A DNA stretch of 64,000 nucleotides from positions 1-64,000 of the forward strand of contig CAXIDF010000018.1 in the NCBI GenBank assembly GCA_964022665.1, in the 5' to 3' direction. Position 1 is the stretch's first letter, and every line of letters starts with the position of its first letter. The notes below the pieces were generated by a model. The model saw only the letters and a list, made by a program, of their open reading frames with translations. It was not told the DNA's origin and made no database searches. Source of the DNA: Haliea sp964022665. GTDB taxonomy: Bacteria; Pseudomonadota; Gammaproteobacteria; Pseudomonadales; Halieaceae. Of the stretch, positions 41,483 to 50,236 are shown in pieces. The position numbers and the translations under genes are program-made.

Positions 41483-42840
41483 TGCTGCACCCCCTGCAGT
41501 TGTCCCAGCTCGAAATCGGACACCGGCTGTCGCGCGGGGTCGTCCCGATCAAACAGCAGTGCGCCGTCGACAAAAACCAGATCTGCCTTGCTGTAGACGC
41601 TGAACGGATTGCCGCTCCACACCACCACATCGGCCATTTTTCCGGGAGCCAGGCTGCCGGTCATCGACTCGATGCCCAGGGAGCGTGCGGCGTTGGCGGT
41701 GATCCAGCCAATGGCGTGTTCCGGTTCAATGGCCATGCCTGCCCGGCGGCCCTTGCCCATGGCCTTGGCGGCCTCCTGATTGAGCCGCTGGATACCTTCT
41801 GCAGAGTCCGAGTGCACCACAGCGCAGCCCCCCGGCGGGCGGTCAACGAGGGCGATGTTCTCCTGTATGCCGTCATAAGCTTCCATCTTGAAGCCCCACC
41901 AGTCGGCCCAGAGTGCGCCGCACACCTGCTTTTCCGCCAGTTCATCGGCAATCTTGTAGGCTTCCACGGCGTGGTGGAAGGTCCCGATGCGATAGTCGAA
42001 CTCCTCCGCTAGCGACAGGATGGTCATCATTTCGTCGGCGCGGTAGCAGTGCATGTGGATAATGATCTCACCCTCAAGCACGCCGGCCAGGGTTTCCAGC
42101 TTGAGGTCACGTAGTGGCGCGGTGGCATCTTCGTCACCGGCTTCAACCTGGGCGTCATAGCGCTCCCACCGGTCGATATAGTCGCGGGCTGCAATCCATT
42201 CGGCACGGTAGTGCGCCACGTTGCCCATACGGGTGGAAGGCGGCTTGTTGCGCTGCCCATACACTTGCTTGGGGTTTTCCCCACAGGCCATTTTCAGACC
42301 GTAGGGTGCCCCGGGGAACTTCATGCCCTGATAGCTGGTGCTGTACACGTTCTTCAGGGTGACGCCGCGGCCACCGAACAGGTTGGCAGAACCGGGCAGA
42401 ATCTGCAGGGACGTCACCCCCCCGGCGAGGGCCCTGCCGAATCCCGGGTCCTGTGGCCAGACGCTGTGTTCCGCCCAGATGTTGGCGGTAACCGGGTCGC
42501 TCATTTCATTGCCGTCCTGATGGGCGTCGACGGACGGACTCGGATAAACACCGAGATGTGAATGCACGTCAATCAGCCCCGGTGTCACCCAGCGCCCGGT
42601 GGCGTCGATTTCCCGGGTGCCGGGCGACACATCCCCCTGGCCCACCCATTCGATTTTCCCGGCGGCCATCAACAGGTCCGCCTGTTCCAGGCGCTGCCCG
42701 TCCCCGGTGAGCACGGTAGCGTTGCGCAGCAGGGTGGGCTGTGACGCGACAGGGGTATATGTGGAAGGAAAAGCGGTTGCTGCTTGCAGGGTACAACTGG
42801 TCACGAGCAATACAAGCGCTGCACAGGCCTGTTTCAGCAT
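41479..42840 (-). CDS. exported amidohydrolase-family metal hydrolase
   Basis: 453 residues from ATG 42840. N-terminal signal with a possible lipobox (LVTSC, Cys16). Metal ligands are intact: VHSH (His93, His95), IHMHCYRADE, TFHHAVEA and VVHSDSAEG. Usually dinuclear or mononuclear Zn imidazolonepropionase/prolidase-like enzymes; substrate unknown. Transcribed before and coupled to the degenerate partner gene at 40235-41482, which suggests they work as a heteromer. Confidence 0.85.
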   Translation of the reverse strand: MLKQACAALVLLVTSCTLQAATAFPSTYTPVASQPTLLRNATVLTGDGQRLEQADLLMAAGKIEWVGQGDVSPGTREIDATGRWVTPGLIDVHSHLGVYPSPSVDAHQDGNEMSDPVTANIWAEHSVWPQDPGFGRALAGGVTSLQILPGSANLFGGRGVTLKNVYSTSYQGMKFPGAPYGLKMACGENPKQVYGQRNKPPSTRMGNVAHYRAEWIAARDYIDRWERYDAQVEAGDEDATAPLRDLKLETLAGVLEGEIIIHMHCYRADEMMTILSLAEEFDYRIGTFHHAVEAYKIADELAEKQVCGALWADWWGFKMEAYDGIQENIALVDRPPGGCAVVHSDSAEGIQRLNQEAAKAMGKGRRAGMAIEPEHAIGWITANAARSLGIESMTGSLAPGKMADVVVWSGNPFSVYSKADLVFVDGALLFDRDDPARQPVSDFELGQLQGVQQ

Positions 42841-42929
42841 GTGGTTGGCTCCAGTGTGGTGAAAGGGGCGCTTTCTACCAAACTGCAGGCGAAGTTTCCA
42901 GTGCGTTGGCATGCAACTGTGACGAAGGT

Positions 42930-44441
42930 TCAGTCTCGCTCACGCCACAGCGTGTGGTAGACAACCAGCATCATCAATAGAAGCAATGCGCAGGCGGCCA
43001 GTACCGGTCGCGGTCCGTAGGTCGCCGCCGGTGTGCTGCCCAGCATGACGTGGGCTTCACCGCTGAGCAGCGCTTCTTCGAACTGGGGGCTGCGCTGCTG
43101 TATGTGGCCCTGATGGTCGATGATTGCAGACACGCCATTATTGGTGCCCCGCAACAGGTAACGGCCCGTTTCCAGTGCTCGCATGCGCGCCATCTGCAGG
43201 TGCTGCAGGGGGCCGATGGAGGCGCCAAACCAGCTGTCGTTGCTGATGGTAACCAGTAGATCGGCGTTGCGCGCGCTGCGTGCCACCAGGCCGGGATAGA
43301 CGATTTCATAGCAGATGAAAGGCGCCACCCGAACCCCGGCGGCCAGCAGCAGGCTCTGGCCCGGCGGGCCTGCGGAAAAGCTCGACATGGGCATATCGAA
43401 GAAGGCGATGAGCCCGCGCAACCAGCTTTCCAGTGGGACGTATTCCCCGAAGGGCACCAGACGCTGTTTGTGGTACACGCCGCTGCCGGCGCCAAGCGCC
43501 ACAATGCTGTTGAAGTACGCGCTGTCGCCGGCCTCACGCCAGGGGATACCGGTGATCAGCGTGCCGTCCTGCCGGGCAAAGTCCTCGGCAACCGGATCGA
43601 GGTAATCGCGTGCCTGCTGGTAGAAGCGGGGCAGGGCGGATTCCGGCCACACGACAATGTCATGCCCCCTCTGCGCCGCGATAGCGCGACTGTACTGCTC
43701 CAGAATCCGCGGATAGTGCGCTGGCCGCCATTTCAGGGCCTGCGGGATGTTGGGTTGATAGAGCGCCACGCGCAGTGGTTGCTCGGTTGCGGGGACCACC
43801 CACTCCACCGCACCGAGTGTGCGCCCGCCCAACCAGAGGATGCCGAGCACGGTGAGATAGGTCAGCAGGCCGGCGGGTTTCGGGTTGCGCCAGGCCAGGA
43901 ACAGGCAGGCACCGCTGACGGCTACCGCAAATGACAGCCCGTACACGCCGACCGCGGGAGCCCACCCGGCCAGCCAGGTATCCAGGTGAGCGTAGCCCAG
44001 GTAAAGCCACGGAAAGCCCGTGAGTAGCCAGCTGCGCAGGCCCTCAAAAAGCACCCAGAGCGCGCCGAAGCCGACCAGCATGCCGCCCGGCAGGGGCCTG
44101 ATCCAGCGCGTGTAGCACCAGGCAAACAGGCTGTGCAGCAGCGCCAGGCCGGCACAGAACAGCGCCGTGAGCAGTGCGGCCAGGGGCACGCTGGCATAGC
44201 CGTACACATGGATGCTGACGTAAACCCAGGAGACGCCGCTGCCGAACAGGCCGAGTCCGAACAGCCAGCCACGCCACAGGGCCTGGCGCGGTGAGCAGGT
44301 GCTGAGGAGATAGCAGTACAGCGCACAGCTGGCTATGCCCGCCGGCCACAGGTCGAAGGGTGCGAACGACAGTGTGACCAGGCCACCGGCCAGCAGTGTC
44401 AGTAGTGTGATCCAGGCCGGGCGCAGCCCGTTTTCAGGCAT
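42930..44441 (-). CDS. lnt: apolipoprotein N-acyltransferase
   Basis: 503 residues. N-terminal ~8 membrane segments then the nitrilase-type domain with Glu in VVWPESALPRFYQ, Lys in VYHKQRLVPFGEY and Cys in VAPFICYEIVYPG. Adds the third acyl chain to bacterial lipoproteins in the inner membrane. Last gene in the miaB-ybeZYX-lnt block, four bases after corC. Confidence 0.96.
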   Translation of the reverse strand: MPENGLRPAWITLLTLLAGGLVTLSFAPFDLWPAGIASCALYCYLLSTCSPRQALWRGWLFGLGLFGSGVSWVYVSIHVYGYASVPLAALLTALFCAGLALLHSLFAWCYTRWIRPLPGGMLVGFGALWVLFEGLRSWLLTGFPWLYLGYAHLDTWLAGWAPAVGVYGLSFAVAVSGACLFLAWRNPKPAGLLTYLTVLGILWLGGRTLGAVEWVVPATEQPLRVALYQPNIPQALKWRPAHYPRILEQYSRAIAAQRGHDIVVWPESALPRFYQQARDYLDPVAEDFARQDGTLITGIPWREAGDSAYFNSIVALGAGSGVYHKQRLVPFGEYVPLESWLRGLIAFFDMPMSSFSAGPPGQSLLLAAGVRVAPFICYEIVYPGLVARSARNADLLVTISNDSWFGASIGPLQHLQMARMRALETGRYLLRGTNNGVSAIIDHQGHIQQRSPQFEEALLSGEAHVMLGSTPAATYGPRPVLAACALLLLMMLVVYHTLWRERD

Positions 44442-44444
44442 GAA

Positions 44445-45290
44445 TCAGCCGCCCAGGGGCCGCATGCGCAGGCTGTGGATCTTGCGCTGATCGGCGTTGA
44501 TGACCTTGAACTCGAAGTTCTCGATGCAGGTGACTTCGTTGCGTGCGGGCATGTGCCCGAAGGCCTGGATAACCAGGCCGCCGATGGTATCGAACTCCTC
44601 GTCGCTGAAGGTGGTGCGGAAGTGTTCGTTGAAATCCTCGATGGGCGTCAGTGCCTTGATAAAGTAGTCGCCCTCGCCGATGGTGCGGATGAAGTGGTCC
44701 TCATCCACGTCGGTCTCGTCTTCGATGTCGCCGACGATTTCCTCCAGCACGTCTTCAATGGTCACCAGGCCGGCAACACCGCCATATTCATCAATGACGA
44801 TGGCCATGTGGTTGCGGTTTTCGCGGAATTCGCGCAGCAGCACGTTCAGCCGCTTGCTCTCCGGTACCACCACCGTGGGGCGCAGCAGCGTTTCCATGCG
44901 GAACTCACTGTGATCCTTGTTGAGGAGTTCCGGCAACAGGTCCTTGGCCAGCAGGATGCCCTGGATATCGTCAGGGCTCTCACCGATCACCGGATAGCGC
45001 GAGTGGGCGGAGTTAATAATCTGCGGCAGGATCTCCTCCAGCGTTGACTCCGCCTTGATCACCACCATTTGCGCGCGTGGAATCATGATGTCGCGCGCCT
45101 GCATGTCGCTGACTTTCATGGCGCCTTCCATGATGCTACGTGCATCCTGGTCGATAACCTCGTTTTCGGCGGCGATGGCGAGAACGCCTTCCAGGTCGCG
45201 GCGATTGTGCGGTTCCGATGAGAACAGCAAGGCTATTTTCTCGAGCCAGGAGCGGTCTCCGGGCTCGCTGCCAAATCGATCTTCGCTCAT
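44445..45290 (-). CDS. corC: CorC/YbeX CBS-pair ion transport accessory protein
   Basis: 281 residues: two CBS domains (about 70-190) beginning IMIPRAQMVVIKAEST, with GGVAGLVTIEDVLEEIVGDI, and a C-terminal CorC_HlyC transporter-associated domain (ending HSLRMRPLGG). Linked to Mg2+/Co2+ efflux. Overlaps ybeY by four bases (ATGA). Confidence 0.95.
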   Translation of the reverse strand: MSEDRFGSEPGDRSWLEKIALLFSSEPHNRRDLEGVLAIAAENEVIDQDARSIMEGAMKVSDMQARDIMIPRAQMVVIKAESTLEEILPQIINSAHSRYPVIGESPDDIQGILLAKDLLPELLNKDHSEFRMETLLRPTVVVPESKRLNVLLREFRENRNHMAIVIDEYGGVAGLVTIEDVLEEIVGDIEDETDVDEDHFIRTIGEGDYFIKALTPIEDFNEHFRTTFSDEEFDTIGGLVIQAFGHMPARNEVTCIENFEFKVINADQRKIHSLRMRPLGG

Positions 45291-45769
45291 GGGGTGACGG
45301 GCTCCTCGGAGACAGTGTCTGGGTAGGGGCAGGGGAATCCCAGTGTGGCCAGGATGGCCGTTTCCAGGTTTTCCATCTCGGTGGCTTCAGCCTCGCAGGT
45401 GTGGTCGTAGCCCAGCAGGTGCAGCGCGCCGTGCACGGCCATGTGGGCCCAGTGTGCGGCGGCGGGTTTGCCCTGTTCAGCGGCTTCCCGGGCGACCACA
45501 GGGGCGCAGATGACGATATCGCCCAGCAGCGGCAGCTGCAGGCTCTCCGGCAGGTCGGCGGGAAAGGACAGCACGTTGGTGGGCCCCGGCTTGCCGCGGT
45601 AACTCTGGTTGAGTTGTGCCATTTCCTCTGCGCCCACCAGGCGCAGGCAAAGTTCCGCAGTGGCACTACTGGCGCGCCCCTGCAGGGTGGTTTGCAGCCA
45701 GTGCCTTAAGTCGTCCTCCTCGGGAACCGGCTCGGTACAGGCGGTCTGGATGTCGATGTGGCTGTTCAT
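45287..45769 (-). CDS. ybeY: rRNA maturation RNase YbeY
   Basis: 160 residues with the zinc motif HGALHLLGYDH near residue 113-123 and the LSFPADLPE segment. Endoribonuclease in 16S rRNA 3' maturation and 70S ribosome quality control. Overlaps ybeZ by 4 bases. Confidence 0.96.
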   Translation of the reverse strand: MNSHIDIQTACTEPVPEEDDLRHWLQTTLQGRASSATAELCLRLVGAEEMAQLNQSYRGKPGPTNVLSFPADLPESLQLPLLGDIVICAPVVAREAAEQGKPAAAHWAHMAVHGALHLLGYDHTCEAEATEMENLETAILATLGFPCPYPDTVSEEPVTP

Positions 45770-46809
45770 GGCCGGGTCTTGTCGAGCGGTGTCGCCCTGT
45801 CCTCGTAGGCATCGTAGGCTTCAACAATACGCTGCACCATGGGGTGGCGCACCACATCCTTGTTGCCGAACCAGGTGAAGCCGATACCCTCGACATCGGC
45901 GAGGATGTTGCCTGCATGGGTCAGGCCGGACTGAATGCCCTTGGGCAGGTCAATCTGGGTGGCGTCTCCGGTGATCACCGCCGTGGAGCCGAAGCCGATG
46001 CGGGTGAGGAACATTTTCATCTGCTCACGCGTCGTGTTCTGGGCTTCGTCGAGAATAATGAAGGCGTTGTTCAGCGTGCGGCCGCGCATGAAGGCGAGCG
46101 GCGCCACTTCGATAATATTGCGCTCGATGAACTTGTTCACCGTTTCAAAGCCGAGCATTTCGTACAGGGCGTCGTACAGCGGGCGCAGGTAGGGGTCGAT
46201 TTTCTGGCTCAGGTCGCCGGGCAGGAAGCCCAGCTTCTCGCCGGCCTCTACAGCCGGGCGCACCAGCAGGATGCGTCGCACGCGCTCCTCCAGCAGCGCT
46301 TCCACGGCGCAGGCGACCGCGAGATAGGTCTTGCCCGTGCCGGCCGGCCCGATGCCGAAATTGATATCATGCTGCTTGATGGTGCGCACGTAGCCCTGCT
46401 GGTTCTTGCCGCGGGGTTTTACCGACGCACGCTTGGTGCGAATAACCTGAATGGCCTCAATGGGAGCGCCTGCGGGGTCTTCGGCCAGCATCTCGATTCC
46501 CGCCTGCTGCAGTTGCAGGTGCAGTGACTCCGGGCTCAAGCCAACGCCCTGGCAAACCTCGCTATACAGGTTTTCCAACAGGCTGCGGCCGGCATTGACC
46601 GCGCCGGGCGGCCCGCTGAGCAGGAACTGGTTGCCGCGGGCTGCAATACTGATGCCCAGGCGGGACTCGATCTGGCGCAAATGGCCGTCGAACTGGCCGC
46701 AGAGCATGGCCAGATGGCGGGTGTCATTCGGTTCCAGGGTGAGGCTTGACTGTGTCGACTCGGGGGTCGGAGATTCGCTGTTCAAATCGCTCGCGGGCCG
46801 CTTGGGCAT
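45766..46809 (-). CDS. ybeZ: PhoH-family ATPase YbeZ
   Basis: 347 residues. PhoH domain with Walker A (FGIGPAGTGKTYLAVA) and Walker B (AFIILDEAQNT). Interacts with YbeY in ribosome/RNA handling in known organisms. The N-terminal ~130 residues hold the OB/KH-like portion. Next gene after miaB, 35 bases away. Confidence 0.95.
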   Translation of the reverse strand: MPKRPASDLNSESPTPESTQSSLTLEPNDTRHLAMLCGQFDGHLRQIESRLGISIAARGNQFLLSGPPGAVNAGRSLLENLYSEVCQGVGLSPESLHLQLQQAGIEMLAEDPAGAPIEAIQVIRTKRASVKPRGKNQQGYVRTIKQHDINFGIGPAGTGKTYLAVACAVEALLEERVRRILLVRPAVEAGEKLGFLPGDLSQKIDPYLRPLYDALYEMLGFETVNKFIERNIIEVAPLAFMRGRTLNNAFIILDEAQNTTREQMKMFLTRIGFGSTAVITGDATQIDLPKGIQSGLTHAGNILADVEGIGFTWFGNKDVVRHPMVQRIVEAYDAYEDRATPLDKTRP

Positions 46810-46844
46810 GTGGTCATGGGTTTAAGGATATACGGCTGTGCCGA

Positions 46845-48197
46845 CTAGTCAACCGCGCGCAACAGCGGCGCCTGTGCCAGCTGGCCACGCAGTGAGTTCG
46901 GCAGCGCGTCGACAATCTCGAGGTCGGCAAATGCGCCGATCAGGCTGCGGTCGGTGCAGTGAAAATTCACCACCCGGTTGTTCTCGGTCCGGCCCTGCAG
47001 TTCGCCCGGGTCCTTTTTTGAGACACCGGTGACCAGCACGCGCTGCACCGTGCCCACCATACGGCGGCTGATGGCCTGCGCTTCCTGCAGAATACGCGAT
47101 TGCAGAATCTGCAGGCGCTGCTTCTTGGTGGCCTCATCGGTGGTGTCGGGCAGCTCCGAGGCGGGTGTGCCGGGGCGCGCGCTGTAGACGAAGCTGAAAG
47201 ACGTATCGAACCCGATATCTTCAACCAGCTTCATGGTGGCGGCGAAATCCGTTTCGGTTTCGCCCGGGAAGCCGATAATGAAATCGGAGGAAATGCTGAT
47301 ATCCGGGCGAATGCGCCGCAACCGGCGAATCTTCGACTTGTATTCCAGTGCTGTATGGCCGCGCTTCATGGCCATGAGAATACGGTCCGATCCGCTCTGC
47401 ACGGGCAGGTGGAGATGGTCGACCAGTTGCGGAATTTCGGCGTAAGCGTCAATCAGGGCATCGCTGAACTCGACCGGGTGCGAGGTGGTGTAGCGGATAC
47501 GCTCAATGCCGGGAACACGCGCCACCAGGTGCAACAGCTCGGCAAAATCCACGACCTCACCGAGGTGGTTGGCACCCCGGTAGGCGTTCACGTTCTGCCC
47601 AAGCAGGTTGACCTCGCGTACGCCCTCGCCGGCGAGGTGTGCCACTTCAGCGATAACATCGTCCACGGGGCGCGACACTTCTTCGCCGCGGGTATAAGGC
47701 ACCACGCAGAACGTGCAGTACTTGCTGCAGCCCTCCATGACCGACACAAACGCGGTGGGCCCTTCGACACTGGGCTCCGGCAGGCGATCGAATTTTTCGA
47801 TTTCCGGGAAGCTGACATCGACTACCAGGGTGCCTCCGGGGCCGCGCTGCTCCATCATTGCGGGCAGCCGGTGCAGGGTTTGCGGCCCGAAGACGAGGTC
47901 GACATACGGCGCGCGCTTGCCGATCTCGGCCCCCTCCTGGCTGGCGACACAGCCGCCCACGCCGATGATCAGGTCGGGATTCTTCTGCTTCAGGTTCTTC
48001 CAGCGGCCCAGCTGGTGGAAAACCTTTTCCTGGGCTTTTTCACGAATCGAGCAGGTATTGAGCAGCAGGACATCCGCTTCTTCAGGGTTGTCCGTGGGCG
48101 TGAGACCGTGGCTGGCCTGCAGCAGATCGCGCATGCGCGCGGAGTCATACTCGTTCATCTGGCAGCCGTGGGTCTTGATGTACAGCTTTTTGCTCAC
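46845..48197 (-). CDS. miaB: tRNA-2-methylthio-N6-dimethylallyladenosine synthase MiaB
   Basis: 450 residues from GTG 48197 (start SKKLYIKTHGCQMNEYDS). Radical SAM motif CSKYCTFCVVPYTRG, MTTase N-terminal cysteines (GCQMN, LNTCSIR, VGGCVAS) and a TRAM domain at the end. Adds methylthio group to i6A37 in tRNAs using two [4Fe-4S] clusters. The GTG start is chosen because it fits family N-termini. Confidence 0.96.
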   Translation of the reverse strand: MSKKLYIKTHGCQMNEYDSARMRDLLQASHGLTPTDNPEEADVLLLNTCSIREKAQEKVFHQLGRWKNLKQKNPDLIIGVGGCVASQEGAEIGKRAPYVDLVFGPQTLHRLPAMMEQRGPGGTLVVDVSFPEIEKFDRLPEPSVEGPTAFVSVMEGCSKYCTFCVVPYTRGEEVSRPVDDVIAEVAHLAGEGVREVNLLGQNVNAYRGANHLGEVVDFAELLHLVARVPGIERIRYTTSHPVEFSDALIDAYAEIPQLVDHLHLPVQSGSDRILMAMKRGHTALEYKSKIRRLRRIRPDISISSDFIIGFPGETETDFAATMKLVEDIGFDTSFSFVYSARPGTPASELPDTTDEATKKQRLQILQSRILQEAQAISRRMVGTVQRVLVTGVSKKDPGELQGRTENNRVVNFHCTDRSLIGAFADLEIVDALPNSLRGQLAQAPLLRAVD

Positions 48198-48255
48198 TGA
48201 GCCTCGTCGGCGCACCGCGGTCGGTTTCTGGCCGGTTGTTGTAAAAAGGGGGTGA

Positions 48256-48261
48256 ATTATA
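48256..48261 (-). promoter_or_regulatory. candidate -10 element for miaB inside a hairpin
   Basis: On the minus strand TATAAT occurs in the loop and right arm of an imperfect hairpin (GGGGTGTGAAT / ATTCACCCC, 48249-48275) that continues into CTTTTT. It is 59 bases before the miaB GTG. No convincing -35 is seen, so promoter or attenuator cannot be decided. Confidence 0.35.
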
Positions 48262-48398
48262 CAGATTCACACCCCGGAAACCTAGCCAGCCCGGGTGGCA
48301 GATAGTGGTAATTTGTGCCGGGAGTGGTAACATCGCCTCCCCCCGGTTTTAGCGCACTTGCCGCGGAGCCGCCCGGCGCAACGCCTCACGAGGACAGC

Positions 48399-48743
48399 AT
48401 GGCCAACCAACCTGTGTACAAGGTGATTTTCCACAACGCGAACCAGGTGTTCGAAGTGTTCGCGCGCCAGATCTACCAGAGCGACATGTGGGGCTTCATC
48501 GAAATCGAGGAGTTCGTCTTCGGCGAGCGTTCACAGATTCTTGTCGACCCCAGTGAGGAAAAGCTGAAGCATGAGTTCAGCGGGGTCAAACGCAGTTACA
48601 TCCCCCTGCAGGCGATTATTCGTATCGACGAGGTGGACAAGGAAGGCACGGGCAAGATATCCGAGGCCGCCCCCGGTTCACGCAGCAACGTGACCGCCTT
48701 CCCCGTGCCCGGCATGCAGCCCCACCACAGCGGCGACGACTGA
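48399..48743 (+). CDS. DUF1820 family protein
   Basis: 114 residues matching DUF1820: YKVIFHNANQVFEVFARQIYQSDMWGFIEIEEFVFGE in the first half. The family is small, conserved in gammaproteobacteria and unstudied. ATG 48399 follows GAGGACAGC. Divergent from miaB. Confidence 0.9.
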   Translation: MANQPVYKVIFHNANQVFEVFARQIYQSDMWGFIEIEEFVFGERSQILVDPSEEKLKHEFSGVKRSYIPLQAIIRIDEVDKEGTGKISEAAPGSRSNVTAFPVPGMQPHHSGDD

Positions 48744-48793
48744 CCGCAGGCAGTACGCCCGCCACTGCGTGGCAGGCGCCCTGACACTCCCTT

Positions 48794-50071
48794 CTAGCGG
48801 CCCAGCCGCTGCTTGATCGACGCGATTTTCACGCACAACACGAACACGTCCACGCTCGCCTGTACATCGTCCTGCGCCGGGAAGCTGGGTGAGAGCCTGA
48901 TATTGCGGTTGTCCGGGTCCTTGCCGTAGGGAAAGGTGGCACCGGCCGGTGTGAGCTTCACACCGACGTTACCCGCGAGTGCCACAATCTCTGATGCCAG
49001 CCCCGGCAGCGCGTCGAAAGAGACAAAGTAGCCGCCCTGCGGGGTCGTCCAGCTGCCCATGCCACTGCCGGCCAGTTCTCGCTCGAGCGTACCGAGTACC
49101 GCATCGAAACGCGGCTTGAGCAGTGCCGCATGTCGGCTCATGTGGGCGCTGAGGGTCTCACTGTCCTTGAGGAATCGCACGTGACGCAACTGATTGACCT
49201 TATCGGGGCCGATAGTCTGGAACGCGAGGTGGGCCCGGAAGGCGGCGAGGTTGCGCTCGCTGCTGCCGACGAACGCAACACCCGCGCCGGCGAAGGTGAT
49301 CTTGGAGGTGGACCCGAACTGGAAAATGCCGTCCATAGTCCCGAGCTCACGCGCGTGGGCGGCGATGCTGTCCAGAGTGGGGGCGTCATCCCCCAGGGTG
49401 TGTACCGCGTAGGCGTTGTCCCACATGACGATAAAGTTGGCAGACGCGACCTGCGGCAGGCGCGCAAGGCGCTCTACTGTATCCGCGCTGTAGACGCAGC
49501 CGGTGGGGTTGGAGAAGCGGGGTACACACCAGATGCCCTTGATATCAGCATCGGCCGCAACCAGCGCCTCTACCTGGTCCATATCCGGGCCTGAGTCGAG
49601 CAGACGCACAGGGATCATCTCGATGCCGAGGTATTCACACACGGAGAAGTGGCGGTCGTAACCGGGTACCGGGCACAGGAACTTCACCTGTGCCTGATTG
49701 CCCCAGGCGGATTCCGCGCCGCGCAGGCCCTCGCGCAGGGCGAAGTCCACGACCTGGTACATGAGGGTCAGGCTGCTGTTGCCGCCGACCAGCGTTTCCT
49801 CCGGCGCCGTACCCAACACCTCGGCAAACAGGGCGCGCGCCTCCGGCAGGCCCTCGAGGCCACCGTAGTTGCGAGCATCACTGCCGTCCGCCGCGCGGTA
49901 GTTGCCATCCAGGATGCCGTCCAGTGCGTCGGAGAGGGCAACCTGTGCCGCGCTGGGTTTGCCGCGGGTGAGGTCCAGGTTAAGGTTTTTCGCTGCCAGT
50001 GCGTCGTACTGTTCGTGGAGATCGGCAAGCGCAGCGCGCAGCTCGGCTTCAGTGGCCTTGTCAATATGCAC
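48794..50071 (-). CDS. PLP-dependent aminotransferase class I/II (aspartate aminotransferase-like)
   Basis: 425 residues. PLP-lysine block FGSTSKITFAGAGVAF, LTRGKPSAAQ near the start, and GNSSLTLMYQ and SNPTGCVYS for cofactor binding. This type is often called alanine-glyoxylate or aspartate aminotransferase family (PF12897). Substrate not proven. It ends 51 bases before the DUF1820 stop, and is divergent from lon. Confidence 0.88.
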   Translation of the reverse strand: MHIDKATEAELRAALADLHEQYDALAAKNLNLDLTRGKPSAAQVALSDALDGILDGNYRAADGSDARNYGGLEGLPEARALFAEVLGTAPEETLVGGNSSLTLMYQVVDFALREGLRGAESAWGNQAQVKFLCPVPGYDRHFSVCEYLGIEMIPVRLLDSGPDMDQVEALVAADADIKGIWCVPRFSNPTGCVYSADTVERLARLPQVASANFIVMWDNAYAVHTLGDDAPTLDSIAAHARELGTMDGIFQFGSTSKITFAGAGVAFVGSSERNLAAFRAHLAFQTIGPDKVNQLRHVRFLKDSETLSAHMSRHAALLKPRFDAVLGTLERELAGSGMGSWTTPQGGYFVSFDALPGLASEIVALAGNVGVKLTPAGATFPYGKDPDNRNIRLSPSFPAQDDVQASVDVFVLCVKIASIKQRLGR

Positions 50072-50236
50072 TGTGGACTCCTGTGTCAGTCGTGCGGTTT
50101 GAAGTGCGATTCAACTGTCGCCAGTATACTCCCAGCGCCGGCCGCTGAAAAATGGCTCTGTGGCTGCTCTCTTGAAATACCGCGCGCCGAGCCCATATCT
50201 GGCGGATACCCCAGCAGTTGAAACAGGCAGGCAAGC

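Noticed and set aside
40226..41596. 456-codon + strand frame opposite the amidohydrolase genes
   Set aside because: The minus-strand pair has signal peptides, coupling and family motifs; the + frame has none.
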